Assembly (NCBI RefSeq): GCF_006265225.1
Contig: NZ_VDCS01000003.1
Location: 1 to 64,000 of the forward strand
Length of the DNA: 64,000 nucleotides
DNA from: Allotamlana fucoidanivorans
GTDB lineage: Bacteria > Bacteroidota > Bacteroidia > Flavobacteriales > Flavobacteriaceae
Direction: 5' to 3'
The notes beneath the pieces were generated by a model. It was not told where the DNA came from. It saw nothing but the letters and a program-made list of their open reading frames with translations, and did no database searches. Below are positions 19,301 to 29,484 of this stretch, one piece after another. The stretch's first letter is position 1. Each line of letters starts with the position of its first letter. The position numbers were made by a program, and so were the translations under genes.

Positions 19301-20466
19301 ATATTCCAAGAGTAACTCTAAAAAACGGAACTTATATTACATGTGCTGTCCGAGATTCTGGCGTTGGAATTGCTAAAAAGGATTTAGAATTTATTTTTGA
19401 CCGCTATTACCAATCTACAAAACTACCTACAAATCAGGTTCCTGGAACAGGTATTGGAATGGAATTAGTTCAAAAATTAATTGAAAGACATCATGGTGCC
19501 ATTACTGTTAAAAGTGAAGAAAATGTCTATACTGAATTTACATTCTTCATCCCAATTGAAAAATCACATTACAAGAAAAAAGAAATTAGACATAAAGAGG
19601 ATACATTTACTAAAAGTATCATTGAAAATTCTGAATTTGCTTTTATTGAAGAGATTTCAGCCATTAATACCATTAATACGGTAAAAAAATCTAAACCTTC
19701 CATACTTTTGGTTGAAGATAATGTGGAAGTAAGATCGATGCTTAAAGAAGAACTAGAAGATAGTTTTTATATATTAGAAGCTTCAAACGGAAAAGAGGGT
19801 TACAATACCATCATAAAAGAAAAACCTCAGCTTATTATTAGCGATATTTTAATGCCTATTGAAGATGGTATTTCTATGTTGAAGAAAATTAAATCTGATT
19901 CTGATCTAAGCAACATCCCTATATTAATGTTAACTGCCAAAGGTGCCGAAGAAACTAAAATTGAATGTTTAAGCTTAGGGGCAGATGATTACATAGAAAA
20001 ACCTTTTAGTCTTGAATTTGTAAAGTGGAAAATAAAGAACACCCTATCTACAAGAAAAGAGCTTAAAGAAAAGTATAGTAAGGTAATAACTGCGGAACCT
20101 TCTAATATTAATGTAGACTCCAATGATGAAAAATTCATTAAAAAAATAGTCAAAATTATTGAAGATTCCATGGACGACAATTTATTAAGCGTTGAGTATT
20201 TAGCCTCTGAAGTTGGTATGAGTAGAGCCAATCTCTATAGAAAAGTACAAGCTATATTAAATGATACGCCCGTAAATTTTATTAAAACCATTAGGTTAAA
20301 ACGTGCCGCACAATTACTAAAAAAGAATAACATGTATATTTCTGAAATTGCTTACATGACAGGTTTCAACAATCAAAGATATTTTGGAAAATGTTTTAAT
20401 AAACAATATGGTATGAGTCCAACGGAATATATAAAAAAACACGCCCAAGAAGATACCCCTACCTAG
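16348..20466 (+). CDS. Hybrid two-component system sensor/regulator (HTCS) of PUL A
   Basis: 1372 residues in the classic HTCS order. Signal peptide (to about 30), a periplasmic sensor of two beta-propellers built from reg_prop repeats (LWIGTKNGLFRYDG, LWIGTLNGIYKH, IWIGTRGGGLNKY and others, about 40-690), a Y_Y_Y domain (about 700-780), one membrane helix (about 788-809), HisKA with phospho-acceptor H845 in DISHELRTPL, HATPase (N box near 955, GTGIGMELV near 1033), a receiver domain with phospho-acceptor D1166 in LIISDILMP, and a C-terminal AraC-type helix-turn-helix pair (about 1275-1370). It senses periplasmic oligosaccharides and activates the PUL. It is divergent from susC and upstream of the FIVAR/LamG gene, so it probably controls both arms. 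All key residues are present. Confidence 0.96.
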   Translation: MLSLSKKLSIKFRLNTIFILFVSLNFSFSQSRIEKFNKLEVDGLPFNQNVNVLFEDSVGYLWIGTKNGLFRYDGNDLLQFKHDVFDSNSIPNNSINSIIEDKNKNLWLGSESFLIFFNRKENKFKGFYKNVTSVVLQKDKDGNIWSNARNTGLILIEPIENSEKINLDSHFNYLNPNIAKFNRRINAFFQDNFNRNWLGTSKGIYVLDAKKNYIKTNFDKPVVSIKAFNNNNQFLVLTNKHVYVLGYNKSDYKLEILEEYLGILNLEQNTTFNTFAIDQNNYDIWIGSTHGLIKGTRNNNSYIFSFSKNQDFLLNDRINSLTFDQYNNLWIGTLNGIYKHLGRTSIFDYIDVNSDKNIINSETNSIITYNDNTLLIGMDHGLFKYNIHNNSASRIKLPINNISRLDLNYDKSKLLIATDTILYESENFDPNKTTLEITQVDSYNHDITDIADINKNETWVGIWGNGIKILNNDTEISNFKNSVVKILDKSHTSALKLSSKNILWIGTRGQGLFKIDFNNETYEQYLPKKNGGLTSNAILSIYEDHSQNIWIGTRGGGLNKYIETTNSFINFEKLNKDIGNTVIASIQEDNTGNLWMSTEQKLIRFDLSSEKFNFFGTEDGIDVSKFMFNSSTSTNNNVELFFGSNNGFYKVNTALFTQQKIIPSTVITNFNTLGPSKNNSANNKENTINSINVNSDTAIRLPYNQNNIVVNFSSLDLTSPKKNQYAYKLEGLNDFWIYTNASNRNANYNDLPPGTYTFKVKSSNSDGIWNETPTTFTFQINPPAWRSKWAYFAYCLLFSILAYISYLLIKRWYKLKKNLVKETISREKDNEHNRMKMIFFTDISHELRTPLTLILGTIEKIVKDRKFNLSPLTAQRIYNNSLRMNRLINQIMDIRKFDVGEFKIKVSKNNIIYDIKKIKNAFNDFAKMYQIKYEFVSSKKTLDAWYDVEIIEKILFNLLSNAFKYTPQNGHISISIDSVSSSSINIPRVTLKNGTYITCAVRDSGVGIAKKDLEFIFDRYYQSTKLPTNQVPGTGIGMELVQKLIERHHGAITVKSEENVYTEFTFFIPIEKSHYKKKEIRHKEDTFTKSIIENSEFAFIEEISAINTINTVKKSKPSILLVEDNVEVRSMLKEELEDSFYILEASNGKEGYNTIIKEKPQLIISDILMPIEDGISMLKKIKSDSDLSNIPILMLTAKGAEETKIECLSLGADDYIEKPFSLEFVKWKIKNTLSTRKELKEKYSKVITAEPSNINVDSNDEKFIKKIVKIIEDSMDDNLLSVEYLASEVGMSRANLYRKVQAILNDTPVNFIKTIRLKRAAQLLKKNNMYISEIAYMTGFNNQRYFGKCFNKQYGMSPTEYIKKHAQEDTPT

Positions 20467-20500
20467 TTAATATTAACAAATAATAGCTAATATTAACTAG
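20463..20500. repeat. 13-bp perfect inverted repeat at the end of the HTCS gene
   Basis: CTAGTTAATATTA (20463-20475) and TAATATTAACTAG (20488-20500) are perfect inverses with a 12-bp spacer. The first arm contains the stop codon TAG. There is no T tract after it and the stem is AT-rich, so it is not a standard terminator; it may shape the mRNA end or bind a protein. Confidence 0.6.
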
Positions 20501-20677
20501 GAAAAGTTCCGTAAAAGGCACTATGCTTTTCGTGGTTAATTAAAATTAAATCATCTAAATAGATCAAAAGCATAAAACCTTTTTCAAAGGACTTTAGTGT
20601 ATAAATGTTTCAAAACAAACTACACAAACCCATAATCTCCTAAAAAACAGACCTTTTTTACCTAAAATTAGTCTCAA

Positions 20678-20690
20678 TTGCAACATTTTA
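20678..20690 (+). promoter_or_regulatory. Copy of the TGCAACATTT element upstream of the FIVAR/LamG gene
   Basis: TTGCAACATTTTA lies 112 bp before the start at 20803, in a 336-bp gap that otherwise shows only AT-rich DNA. It matches the repeats in the susC/HTCS intergenic region (16240 and 16262), which supports joint control of the plus arm by the HTCS. Confidence 0.4.
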
Positions 20691-20802
20691 CCCCAATTAA
20701 TGAGAATTTTTAAAGCTTAAGTATGCTTAATTTTATCTCATGTTTTTGGAACATATATTACACAATAAATAAAATTGAATCTATAAACTAAAACTGAACT
20801 AA

Positions 20803-22266
20803 ATGAAAAAGCTAATTTATTTTTTATTTGCCTGTACATTATTTATGACGTCTTGTGATAAAGATGATGATATCGGTAAATTAGACTACACAGCACTTGA
20901 TGCTATTGTCACAGAAGCCAAAGCAACTGCTGATGAATCTAAAGAAGGAGATGGAAACGGGGACCTTATAATAGGTTCTACTGCTACTTTAAATGAAGCC
21001 ATTGCTAAATATGAAGCATACAAAACTACAGCGATTAACCAAGGTACGGTAGACCATGCTGTAAACTTATTAACCGTTGCCTTAAAAGCTTATATCAACA
21101 ATACCGTTGCAGTAGATTATTCTCAACTTACTGAAACAATTGCAACAGCCCAAGTTGCACTAACAGGAGCTGTTGAAGGCACCCAAATTGGAGATTATAT
21201 TGCTGGATCAAAAGATATCTTACAAAATGCTATAGATATTGCTCAGGCGATTCTTGACAATGACAGTGCTTCCCAAAACGATGTTAATAAGGCTGACTCT
21301 GATTTAAACAAAGCTATTTCAATTTTTGAAGCTAGCATCGTTGGAGATGCTGATTTCACCGAATTGAATAATGCTATTGCATCTGCTCAAGCCTTACTAG
21401 ACAGTGCTGTTGAAGGTACAAATAATGGTGAATACGCCGTTGGATCTAAAGCCGTATTACAAGATGCTATAGATACAGCTCAAACCGCCGCTAATAATCA
21501 AGCAGCCAACCAAGCTGACATCGACCAAGCATTAGATGTTTTAAACCAGGCCATAGCCAATTTTGAGGCTGGTAAGGTAGTCCCTCCAAGTTACTTAAAT
21601 TTTGATGGTAATGATTATATAAAAGTAAATGGTTTTAAAGCTGTTCCAGGAGGAGGAGCAAGAACATGTGAAGCATGGATTAGAACAACATCAGAAACAA
21701 AGAACATTATTATAATGTCTTGGGGAGAAAACGTAACCAATCAAAAATGGGATGTTCGTTTACATAATGCAAACAAGGCGCTTAGAGTTGAATACAATGG
21801 TGGAGGTATAGTTGGATCTACAAAACTAAATGACGGAAACTGGCACCACATTGCTGTTGTAGTACCTTCTGATGGGGCGGCTTTAACAAGTGTTTTACTT
21901 TATGTAGATGGTGCTCTTGAGACAAATACTGCAGCTTCTGGTGATGCTCCAATTAACTCGTCATCTACCAATGATTTTGAAATAGGTAGAAGTGCTGCAC
22001 AACCAGATAGATACTGGGAAGGCGATATAACAGATGTTAGAGTTTGGAATAAAGCAAGATCTGAAAGTGAAATAGCCAGTAGCAAAGATGCACGTCTTAA
22101 TGGAAATGAAGCAGGACTCATAGGCTATTTTAAACTAGATGAAGGAACAGGAACATCTGTAATAGATTCTAGTACAAATGGAAACACAGGAACACTTGGA
22201 GGAGACTTAGGAGCAGATGCTGCACCATTATGGGTAGAAGTGACTCCAGGATTTCCTTTTAACTAA
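20803..22266 (+). CDS. Surface glycan-binding lipoprotein candidate with FIVAR repeats and LamG domain
   Basis: 487 residues. Lipobox MTSC puts the lipid anchor at C18, followed by an acidic DKDDD stretch typical of surface-exposed Bacteroidetes lipoproteins. Three related helical repeats of about 75 residues follow (about 28-255), each with a GxxxGxYxxGSKxxLQxAIxxAQ pattern, as in FIVAR modules. The C-terminal part (about 263-480) is a LamG/concanavalin-like domain: YLNFDGNDYIKV, NWHHIAVVV, LYVDGAL and ITDVRVWNKARSESEI. No catalytic motif is seen. It takes the place that SusE/SusF-type binding proteins hold in other PULs, between regulator and enzymes, so I infer that the helical repeats form a stalk and LamG binds the glycan. 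A terminator follows at 22297. Confidence 0.75.
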   Translation: MKKLIYFLFACTLFMTSCDKDDDIGKLDYTALDAIVTEAKATADESKEGDGNGDLIIGSTATLNEAIAKYEAYKTTAINQGTVDHAVNLLTVALKAYINNTVAVDYSQLTETIATAQVALTGAVEGTQIGDYIAGSKDILQNAIDIAQAILDNDSASQNDVNKADSDLNKAISIFEASIVGDADFTELNNAIASAQALLDSAVEGTNNGEYAVGSKAVLQDAIDTAQTAANNQAANQADIDQALDVLNQAIANFEAGKVVPPSYLNFDGNDYIKVNGFKAVPGGGARTCEAWIRTTSETKNIIIMSWGENVTNQKWDVRLHNANKALRVEYNGGGIVGSTKLNDGNWHHIAVVVPSDGAALTSVLLYVDGALETNTAASGDAPINSSSTNDFEIGRSAAQPDRYWEGDITDVRVWNKARSESEIASSKDARLNGNEAGLIGYFKLDEGTGTSVIDSSTNGNTGTLGGDLGADAAPLWVEVTPGFPFN

Positions 22267-22296
22267 GAAACTCAAATTGAATTAATAGCAAAATTA

Positions 22297-22334
22297 AAAC
22301 CAATATCAAAAACACTTTGGTATTGGTTTTTTTT
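22297..22334 (+). terminator. Rho-independent terminator after the FIVAR/LamG gene
   Basis: AACCAATATC (22298-22307) pairs with GGTATTGGTT (22319-22328) with one mismatch, followed by a run of Ts to about 22334. The position, 31 bp after the stop codon, separates this gene from the GH2 operon. Confidence 0.75.
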
Positions 22335-22449
22335 AAAATTTCAATTAACTAAGAGCCTTAAATTAATATCTATGCGATGTATTATTTAAAATAGTAGTTT
22401 TCACCATAAATAATACGGTTAGAAATATAACTCTTCACTTTAAAAATAA

Positions 22450-25683
<3,234 letters not shown>

Positions 25684-25699
25684 ATTAATTAAAATAATA

Positions 25700-27160
25700 A
25701 TGTATTATATATATAAACAAATTATAACATTCTTTTCAATACTAGCCTTATTTGGGTGCAAATCTAAAAAGGAAAGATCTGAAATCAATAACACTTTAAA
25801 AAAACCAAATATCGTTTTAATTAATGTGGATGATTTAGGATGGAAAGATTTGGGTTTTATGGGAAGCTCTTATTACGAAACACCTAACTTGGATAAACTT
25901 GCTCAAGAGGGCATGGTTTTCACCAATGCGTATGCGGGAGCTGCCAATTGCGCACCAAGTAGAGCTTGTCTTATTTCTGGCTTAAACACTCCCAGACATG
26001 GTGTTTACACTGTTAGCCCATCCGATAGAGGCCACAAAAAAACCAGAAAACTTATACCCATAAAAAACACAAAGCATTTGCACGATTCTATTTACACCTT
26101 ACCACAAATGTTAAAATCTGGCGGTTACATTACTTCTAACTTTGGCAAATGGCACGTAGGCAACAACCCGGCTAAGCAAGGTATAGATTATAATGTTGGT
26201 GGTAGCGGAAAGGGTAACCCTGGTAAAAATGGGTACTTCTCGCCTTACAACATCGATTTTATTGAGGATGGGCCAGAAGGCGAGTATTTAACAGATAGAT
26301 TAACCAATGAAGCGGTCTCTTTTATAGAAAAACATAAGGATACCACCTTTTTTGTCTATATGCCGTTCTATTCGGTGCATACACCAATAATGGGCAAAGA
26401 CAGTTTAGTTGAAAAGTTTAAAACCAAAAAAGGCCATGAAGGGCAAAATAATGCAGAGTATGCTGCTATGGTAGCATCGATGGACGAAAACGTAGGCAAG
26501 TTATTGAATACGCTTAAAACAAAAGGATTGGAAGAAAACACGTTAGTTATTTTCACTTCAGATAATGGAGGGATTCGCGCCATTTCACACCAAGATCCTT
26601 TAAGAGCTGGAAAAGGATCGTATTACGAAGGTGGTATCAGGGTGCCATTAATTATCAAATGGCCAAACCATACTAAGCCAAATACAACTTCACTGCAAGT
26701 TGTTTCTAATTTGGACTTCTATCCTACTTTGCAAACTATTGCTGCTCCCGTAAAAAAAGCTAAGGTATTGGATGGGGTTGATTTAAATTCATTAATTAAT
26801 ACCAATCAAAACATTACGGAAAGAGATTTATTTTTCCATTTTCCTGTATACCTTCAAGCTTATAAAAAAGGAAAAGATAGCAGCAGAGACCCTTTGTTTA
26901 GAACGCGCCCAGGATCTGTAATTATTTCAGGCGATTGGAAATTACACCAGTATTTCGAAGATGGCGCTGTAGAATTGTACAATCTGAAAACTGATTTAGG
27001 AGAAGCTGAAAATATCGCAGCATCCCATCCTGATAAAGTAAATGAATTATTGAACAAATTAGAACAATGGAGAAGTGATACCAATGCTCCTATTCCAACG
27101 GAAATAAATCCCGATTACGATTTAAAGTTTGAACAAAAACAAAGTATTATAAAGAAATAA
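25700..27160 (+). CDS. Sulfatase, S1 family, cysteine type, lipoprotein
   Basis: 486 residues. Lipobox ALFGC (C20). Formylglycine site C84 in NCAPSRACL; metal-site residues in LINVDDLGWKD (D44, D45) and IFTSDNGG (about 290); GKWHVGNNP and YSVHTPIMGK contribute the remaining active-site lysine and histidines. It lies 16 bp after the GH2 gene and 6 bp before another sulfatase, a tight operon. It probably removes sulfate from oligosaccharides before or after beta-galactosidase action. It differs clearly from the sulfatase of the minus arm and from the next one, so the three probably recognise different positions. Requires a formylglycine-generating enzyme, which is not in the window. Confidence 0.93.
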   Translation: MYYIYKQIITFFSILALFGCKSKKERSEINNTLKKPNIVLINVDDLGWKDLGFMGSSYYETPNLDKLAQEGMVFTNAYAGAANCAPSRACLISGLNTPRHGVYTVSPSDRGHKKTRKLIPIKNTKHLHDSIYTLPQMLKSGGYITSNFGKWHVGNNPAKQGIDYNVGGSGKGNPGKNGYFSPYNIDFIEDGPEGEYLTDRLTNEAVSFIEKHKDTTFFVYMPFYSVHTPIMGKDSLVEKFKTKKGHEGQNNAEYAAMVASMDENVGKLLNTLKTKGLEENTLVIFTSDNGGIRAISHQDPLRAGKGSYYEGGIRVPLIIKWPNHTKPNTTSLQVVSNLDFYPTLQTIAAPVKKAKVLDGVDLNSLINTNQNITERDLFFHFPVYLQAYKKGKDSSRDPLFRTRPGSVIISGDWKLHQYFEDGAVELYNLKTDLGEAENIAASHPDKVNELLNKLEQWRSDTNAPIPTEINPDYDLKFEQKQSIIKK

Positions 27161-27166
27161 AACACT

Positions 27167-29086
27167 ATGGTTACCAAAAGACTATCCATTTATATTACGC
27201 TTATAGTAAGCGCATCACTTATACTGGTTGTATCCTCTTTTAATTCGTGTAAAAATTTAGATGTTCCTACAGAAAAACCAAATATTTTATGGTTGGTTGT
27301 TGAAGATATGAGTCCGTTTTTAGATTCTTACGGAAACAAATATACCACTACTCCAACTTTAAATGTTATGGGAAAAAACGGAATTGTTTTTACAAATGCC
27401 TTCTCAAATGGTGCCCAATGCTCTCCAGCTAGGTCTACATTAATGTCGGGTATTTATGCACCAATGTTGGCTACAGATTGGCACCGTGAAGCTCGGGCCG
27501 TACCCCAAGATTTTTATTATTCAAAATATTTACAAGAGGCTGGTTATTACTGCACTAATAATAGCAAGACAGATTACAATGCCAATAATACACCTAAAAA
27601 CTTATGGCATGAATCTAACAAAAAGGCAAGTTATCTTAACAGACCAAGCAAAGCGCAACCCTTCTTTTCTGTGTTCAATTATAGTGGTACACACACCAAA
27701 CGGGTAGCCACTAGAAATACTAAAGGGAGAGAACCAAGAACCATTGCTCTTGATAGTGTTACATTGCCTCCATATTTGCCAGATGTAGAAGAGATTAAAG
27801 ATGATATTGCTTGGTATTATGATGCGGTAAATAAAATGGATGTATGGGTAAAAAAACGTCTTGATGAATTGGAAGCTTCGGGTGAAGCAGACAACACCAT
27901 TGTGTTTTTCTATTCAGACCATGGGGGGTGTTTGCCTCGTGGAAAAGCCTATGTTTACGATACCGGAACACGTGTTCCTTTAATCGTACACTTACCTGAG
28001 AAATATAAACATTTGGCGCAAACTACCTCTGCTAATAAAAATGACAACTTAGTTGGGTTTATTGATTTTGCTCCCACAATTTTTAACCTAGTAGGTATAG
28101 AAAAACCAGATTTTATGATGGGACAACCTTTTTTAGGTAAGCAAGTCCCAGAACCAAAATCCGAACTGTTTCTGTATAGAGCCAATCAAGAACAAAGTTA
28201 TATTCCTTCCCGTGCATTAACAGATGGAAGATATAAATTAATCTGGAATTTTAATTCGGCCTACCCCAATGGTACCAGACAATCTTACCAATGGCAAATG
28301 CCCTCTTATCAAGGTTGGGACAAAGCTCATATAGAAGGTAAAACAGACAGTTTACAAAGTGTTTTTTGGAAACCAACTACCGCTCTAGAATTTTATGATA
28401 CCAAAACCGATAGCTTTGAAGTAAATAATCTTGCTAATGATCCAAAATATCAAGAAAAAGTTTCACAAATGAAACAAGATTTAATTGATTTTATGAAGCA
28501 AAAGAAGGATTTAGGGCTCTACCCATGGTCTATGAGAAAGCAAAAGGATACCCTGCCTTTTTATACTTATGTAAAACAAACCCATCAACCCGTAGAGGCC
28601 ATTATAGATGCTGCAGCATTTGCAAGTACTGCCAAAGCTTCAGATATTGAAACCATAAAAGGGTTCCTAAATTCTGAGGAACCTGCCATACGGTATTGGG
28701 GCTCGGTAGGTGTTTTGCAACTTTTAGAAAGACAGCTTATTAATGATGTCCCAGATGAAGTCAACAAAAACTTCAACAACGACAATGAAAATACAGAAAT
28801 ACGATTAATGTCCGCCGAAATATTGGTAAAATCTAAAGCCAATAAAAATGCTTTGCAGTATATACTAGAGCAGATAAAAAACGATTATTTTATAGCTTAC
28901 GCTACATTACAAAACTTAGATTCACTGGCAAAACCTATAGAGGAAGAATTAATACAGCTTAGAGAAAATAAAGATTTAAACCAGTTCTATATAAAATCTG
29001 CATTAATTAATACAGGGTACTTAGCTTATCAAGATTTATGGGGTGCTACTGGTGAACCTGAAAAAGGGTACAATCATCATGAATAA
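27167..29086 (+). CDS. Sulfatase, S1 family, with C-terminal HEAT-like extension
   Basis: 639 residues. The N-terminal lipoprotein-like signal ends at SFNSC (C28). The sulfatase domain (about 35-470) opens LWLVVEDMSP, an E-D variant of the usual D-D pair (E46, D47), with formylglycine site C85 in CSPARSTLM and FYSDHGG near 250. From about residue 480 to 625 a helical region follows (IETIKGFLNSEEPAIRYWGS, then EIRLMSAEILVKS) that looks like HEAT-type repeats. The S1 subgroup with VEDMSP and CSPAR is common in marine Bacteroidetes; some are annotated as heparan N-sulfatase-like, but I do not assign a substrate. The gene follows the previous sulfatase by 6 bp and ends shortly before a terminator at 29207. 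Confidence 0.9.
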   Translation: MVTKRLSIYITLIVSASLILVVSSFNSCKNLDVPTEKPNILWLVVEDMSPFLDSYGNKYTTTPTLNVMGKNGIVFTNAFSNGAQCSPARSTLMSGIYAPMLATDWHREARAVPQDFYYSKYLQEAGYYCTNNSKTDYNANNTPKNLWHESNKKASYLNRPSKAQPFFSVFNYSGTHTKRVATRNTKGREPRTIALDSVTLPPYLPDVEEIKDDIAWYYDAVNKMDVWVKKRLDELEASGEADNTIVFFYSDHGGCLPRGKAYVYDTGTRVPLIVHLPEKYKHLAQTTSANKNDNLVGFIDFAPTIFNLVGIEKPDFMMGQPFLGKQVPEPKSELFLYRANQEQSYIPSRALTDGRYKLIWNFNSAYPNGTRQSYQWQMPSYQGWDKAHIEGKTDSLQSVFWKPTTALEFYDTKTDSFEVNNLANDPKYQEKVSQMKQDLIDFMKQKKDLGLYPWSMRKQKDTLPFYTYVKQTHQPVEAIIDAAAFASTAKASDIETIKGFLNSEEPAIRYWGSVGVLQLLERQLINDVPDEVNKNFNNDNENTEIRLMSAEILVKSKANKNALQYILEQIKNDYFIAYATLQNLDSLAKPIEEELIQLRENKDLNQFYIKSALINTGYLAYQDLWGATGEPEKGYNHHE

Positions 29087-29206
29087 AGCAAGAATCAAGC
29101 ATAATCTTGTAAAATTTTCATGTTGTTACCTTTGTTACAAAACTAAATGAGCACAATTTGACACATAAAGTCATTATAATATTCTATAATGATTTAGCTA
29201 TAATTT

Positions 29207-29243
29207 GGTACTCTCTTATTTATTTTGGGAGTACCATTTTTTT
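29207..29243 (+). terminator. Rho-independent terminator of the GH2-sulfatase operon
   Basis: GGTACTCTC (29207-29215) pairs with GGGAGTACC (29227-29235) with one mismatch, followed by ATTTTTTTATT. It lies 121 bp after the second sulfatase and closes that unit. The remaining gap up to 29485 shows only AT-rich DNA and the promoter-like element below. Confidence 0.8.
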
Positions 29244-29375
29244 ATTACTACACCTTTTCATTCGTCAATTATTAATTGCTTTGTAATATAATTGCCAAAA
29301 CAAGAATTCTCTTAAAAATAAAAAAGCAAACTTAATCTGTAATAAAATTAATATTTTCATAATAATATACCTCGT

Positions 29376-29395
29376 TATTTTTGGTATTCGCAACA
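29376..29395 (+). promoter_or_regulatory. TAnnTTTG-type promoter element and GCAACA box
   Basis: TATTTTTG (29376-29383) fits the Bacteroidetes -7 consensus TAnnTTTG, about 100 bp before the start at 29485. No TTG was found at the matching -33 spacing. GCAACA follows at 29390-29395, like the core of the candidate HTCS sites, followed by ACCCC as at 20690. Weak evidence. Confidence 0.3.
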
Positions 29396-29484
29396 AAACA
29401 ACCCCATAATTGCACTATTCGCGATACACAAAAACAAGTTGTGCTTCATAATTTTATAACAACTAATAAATCAGCACAATAATT

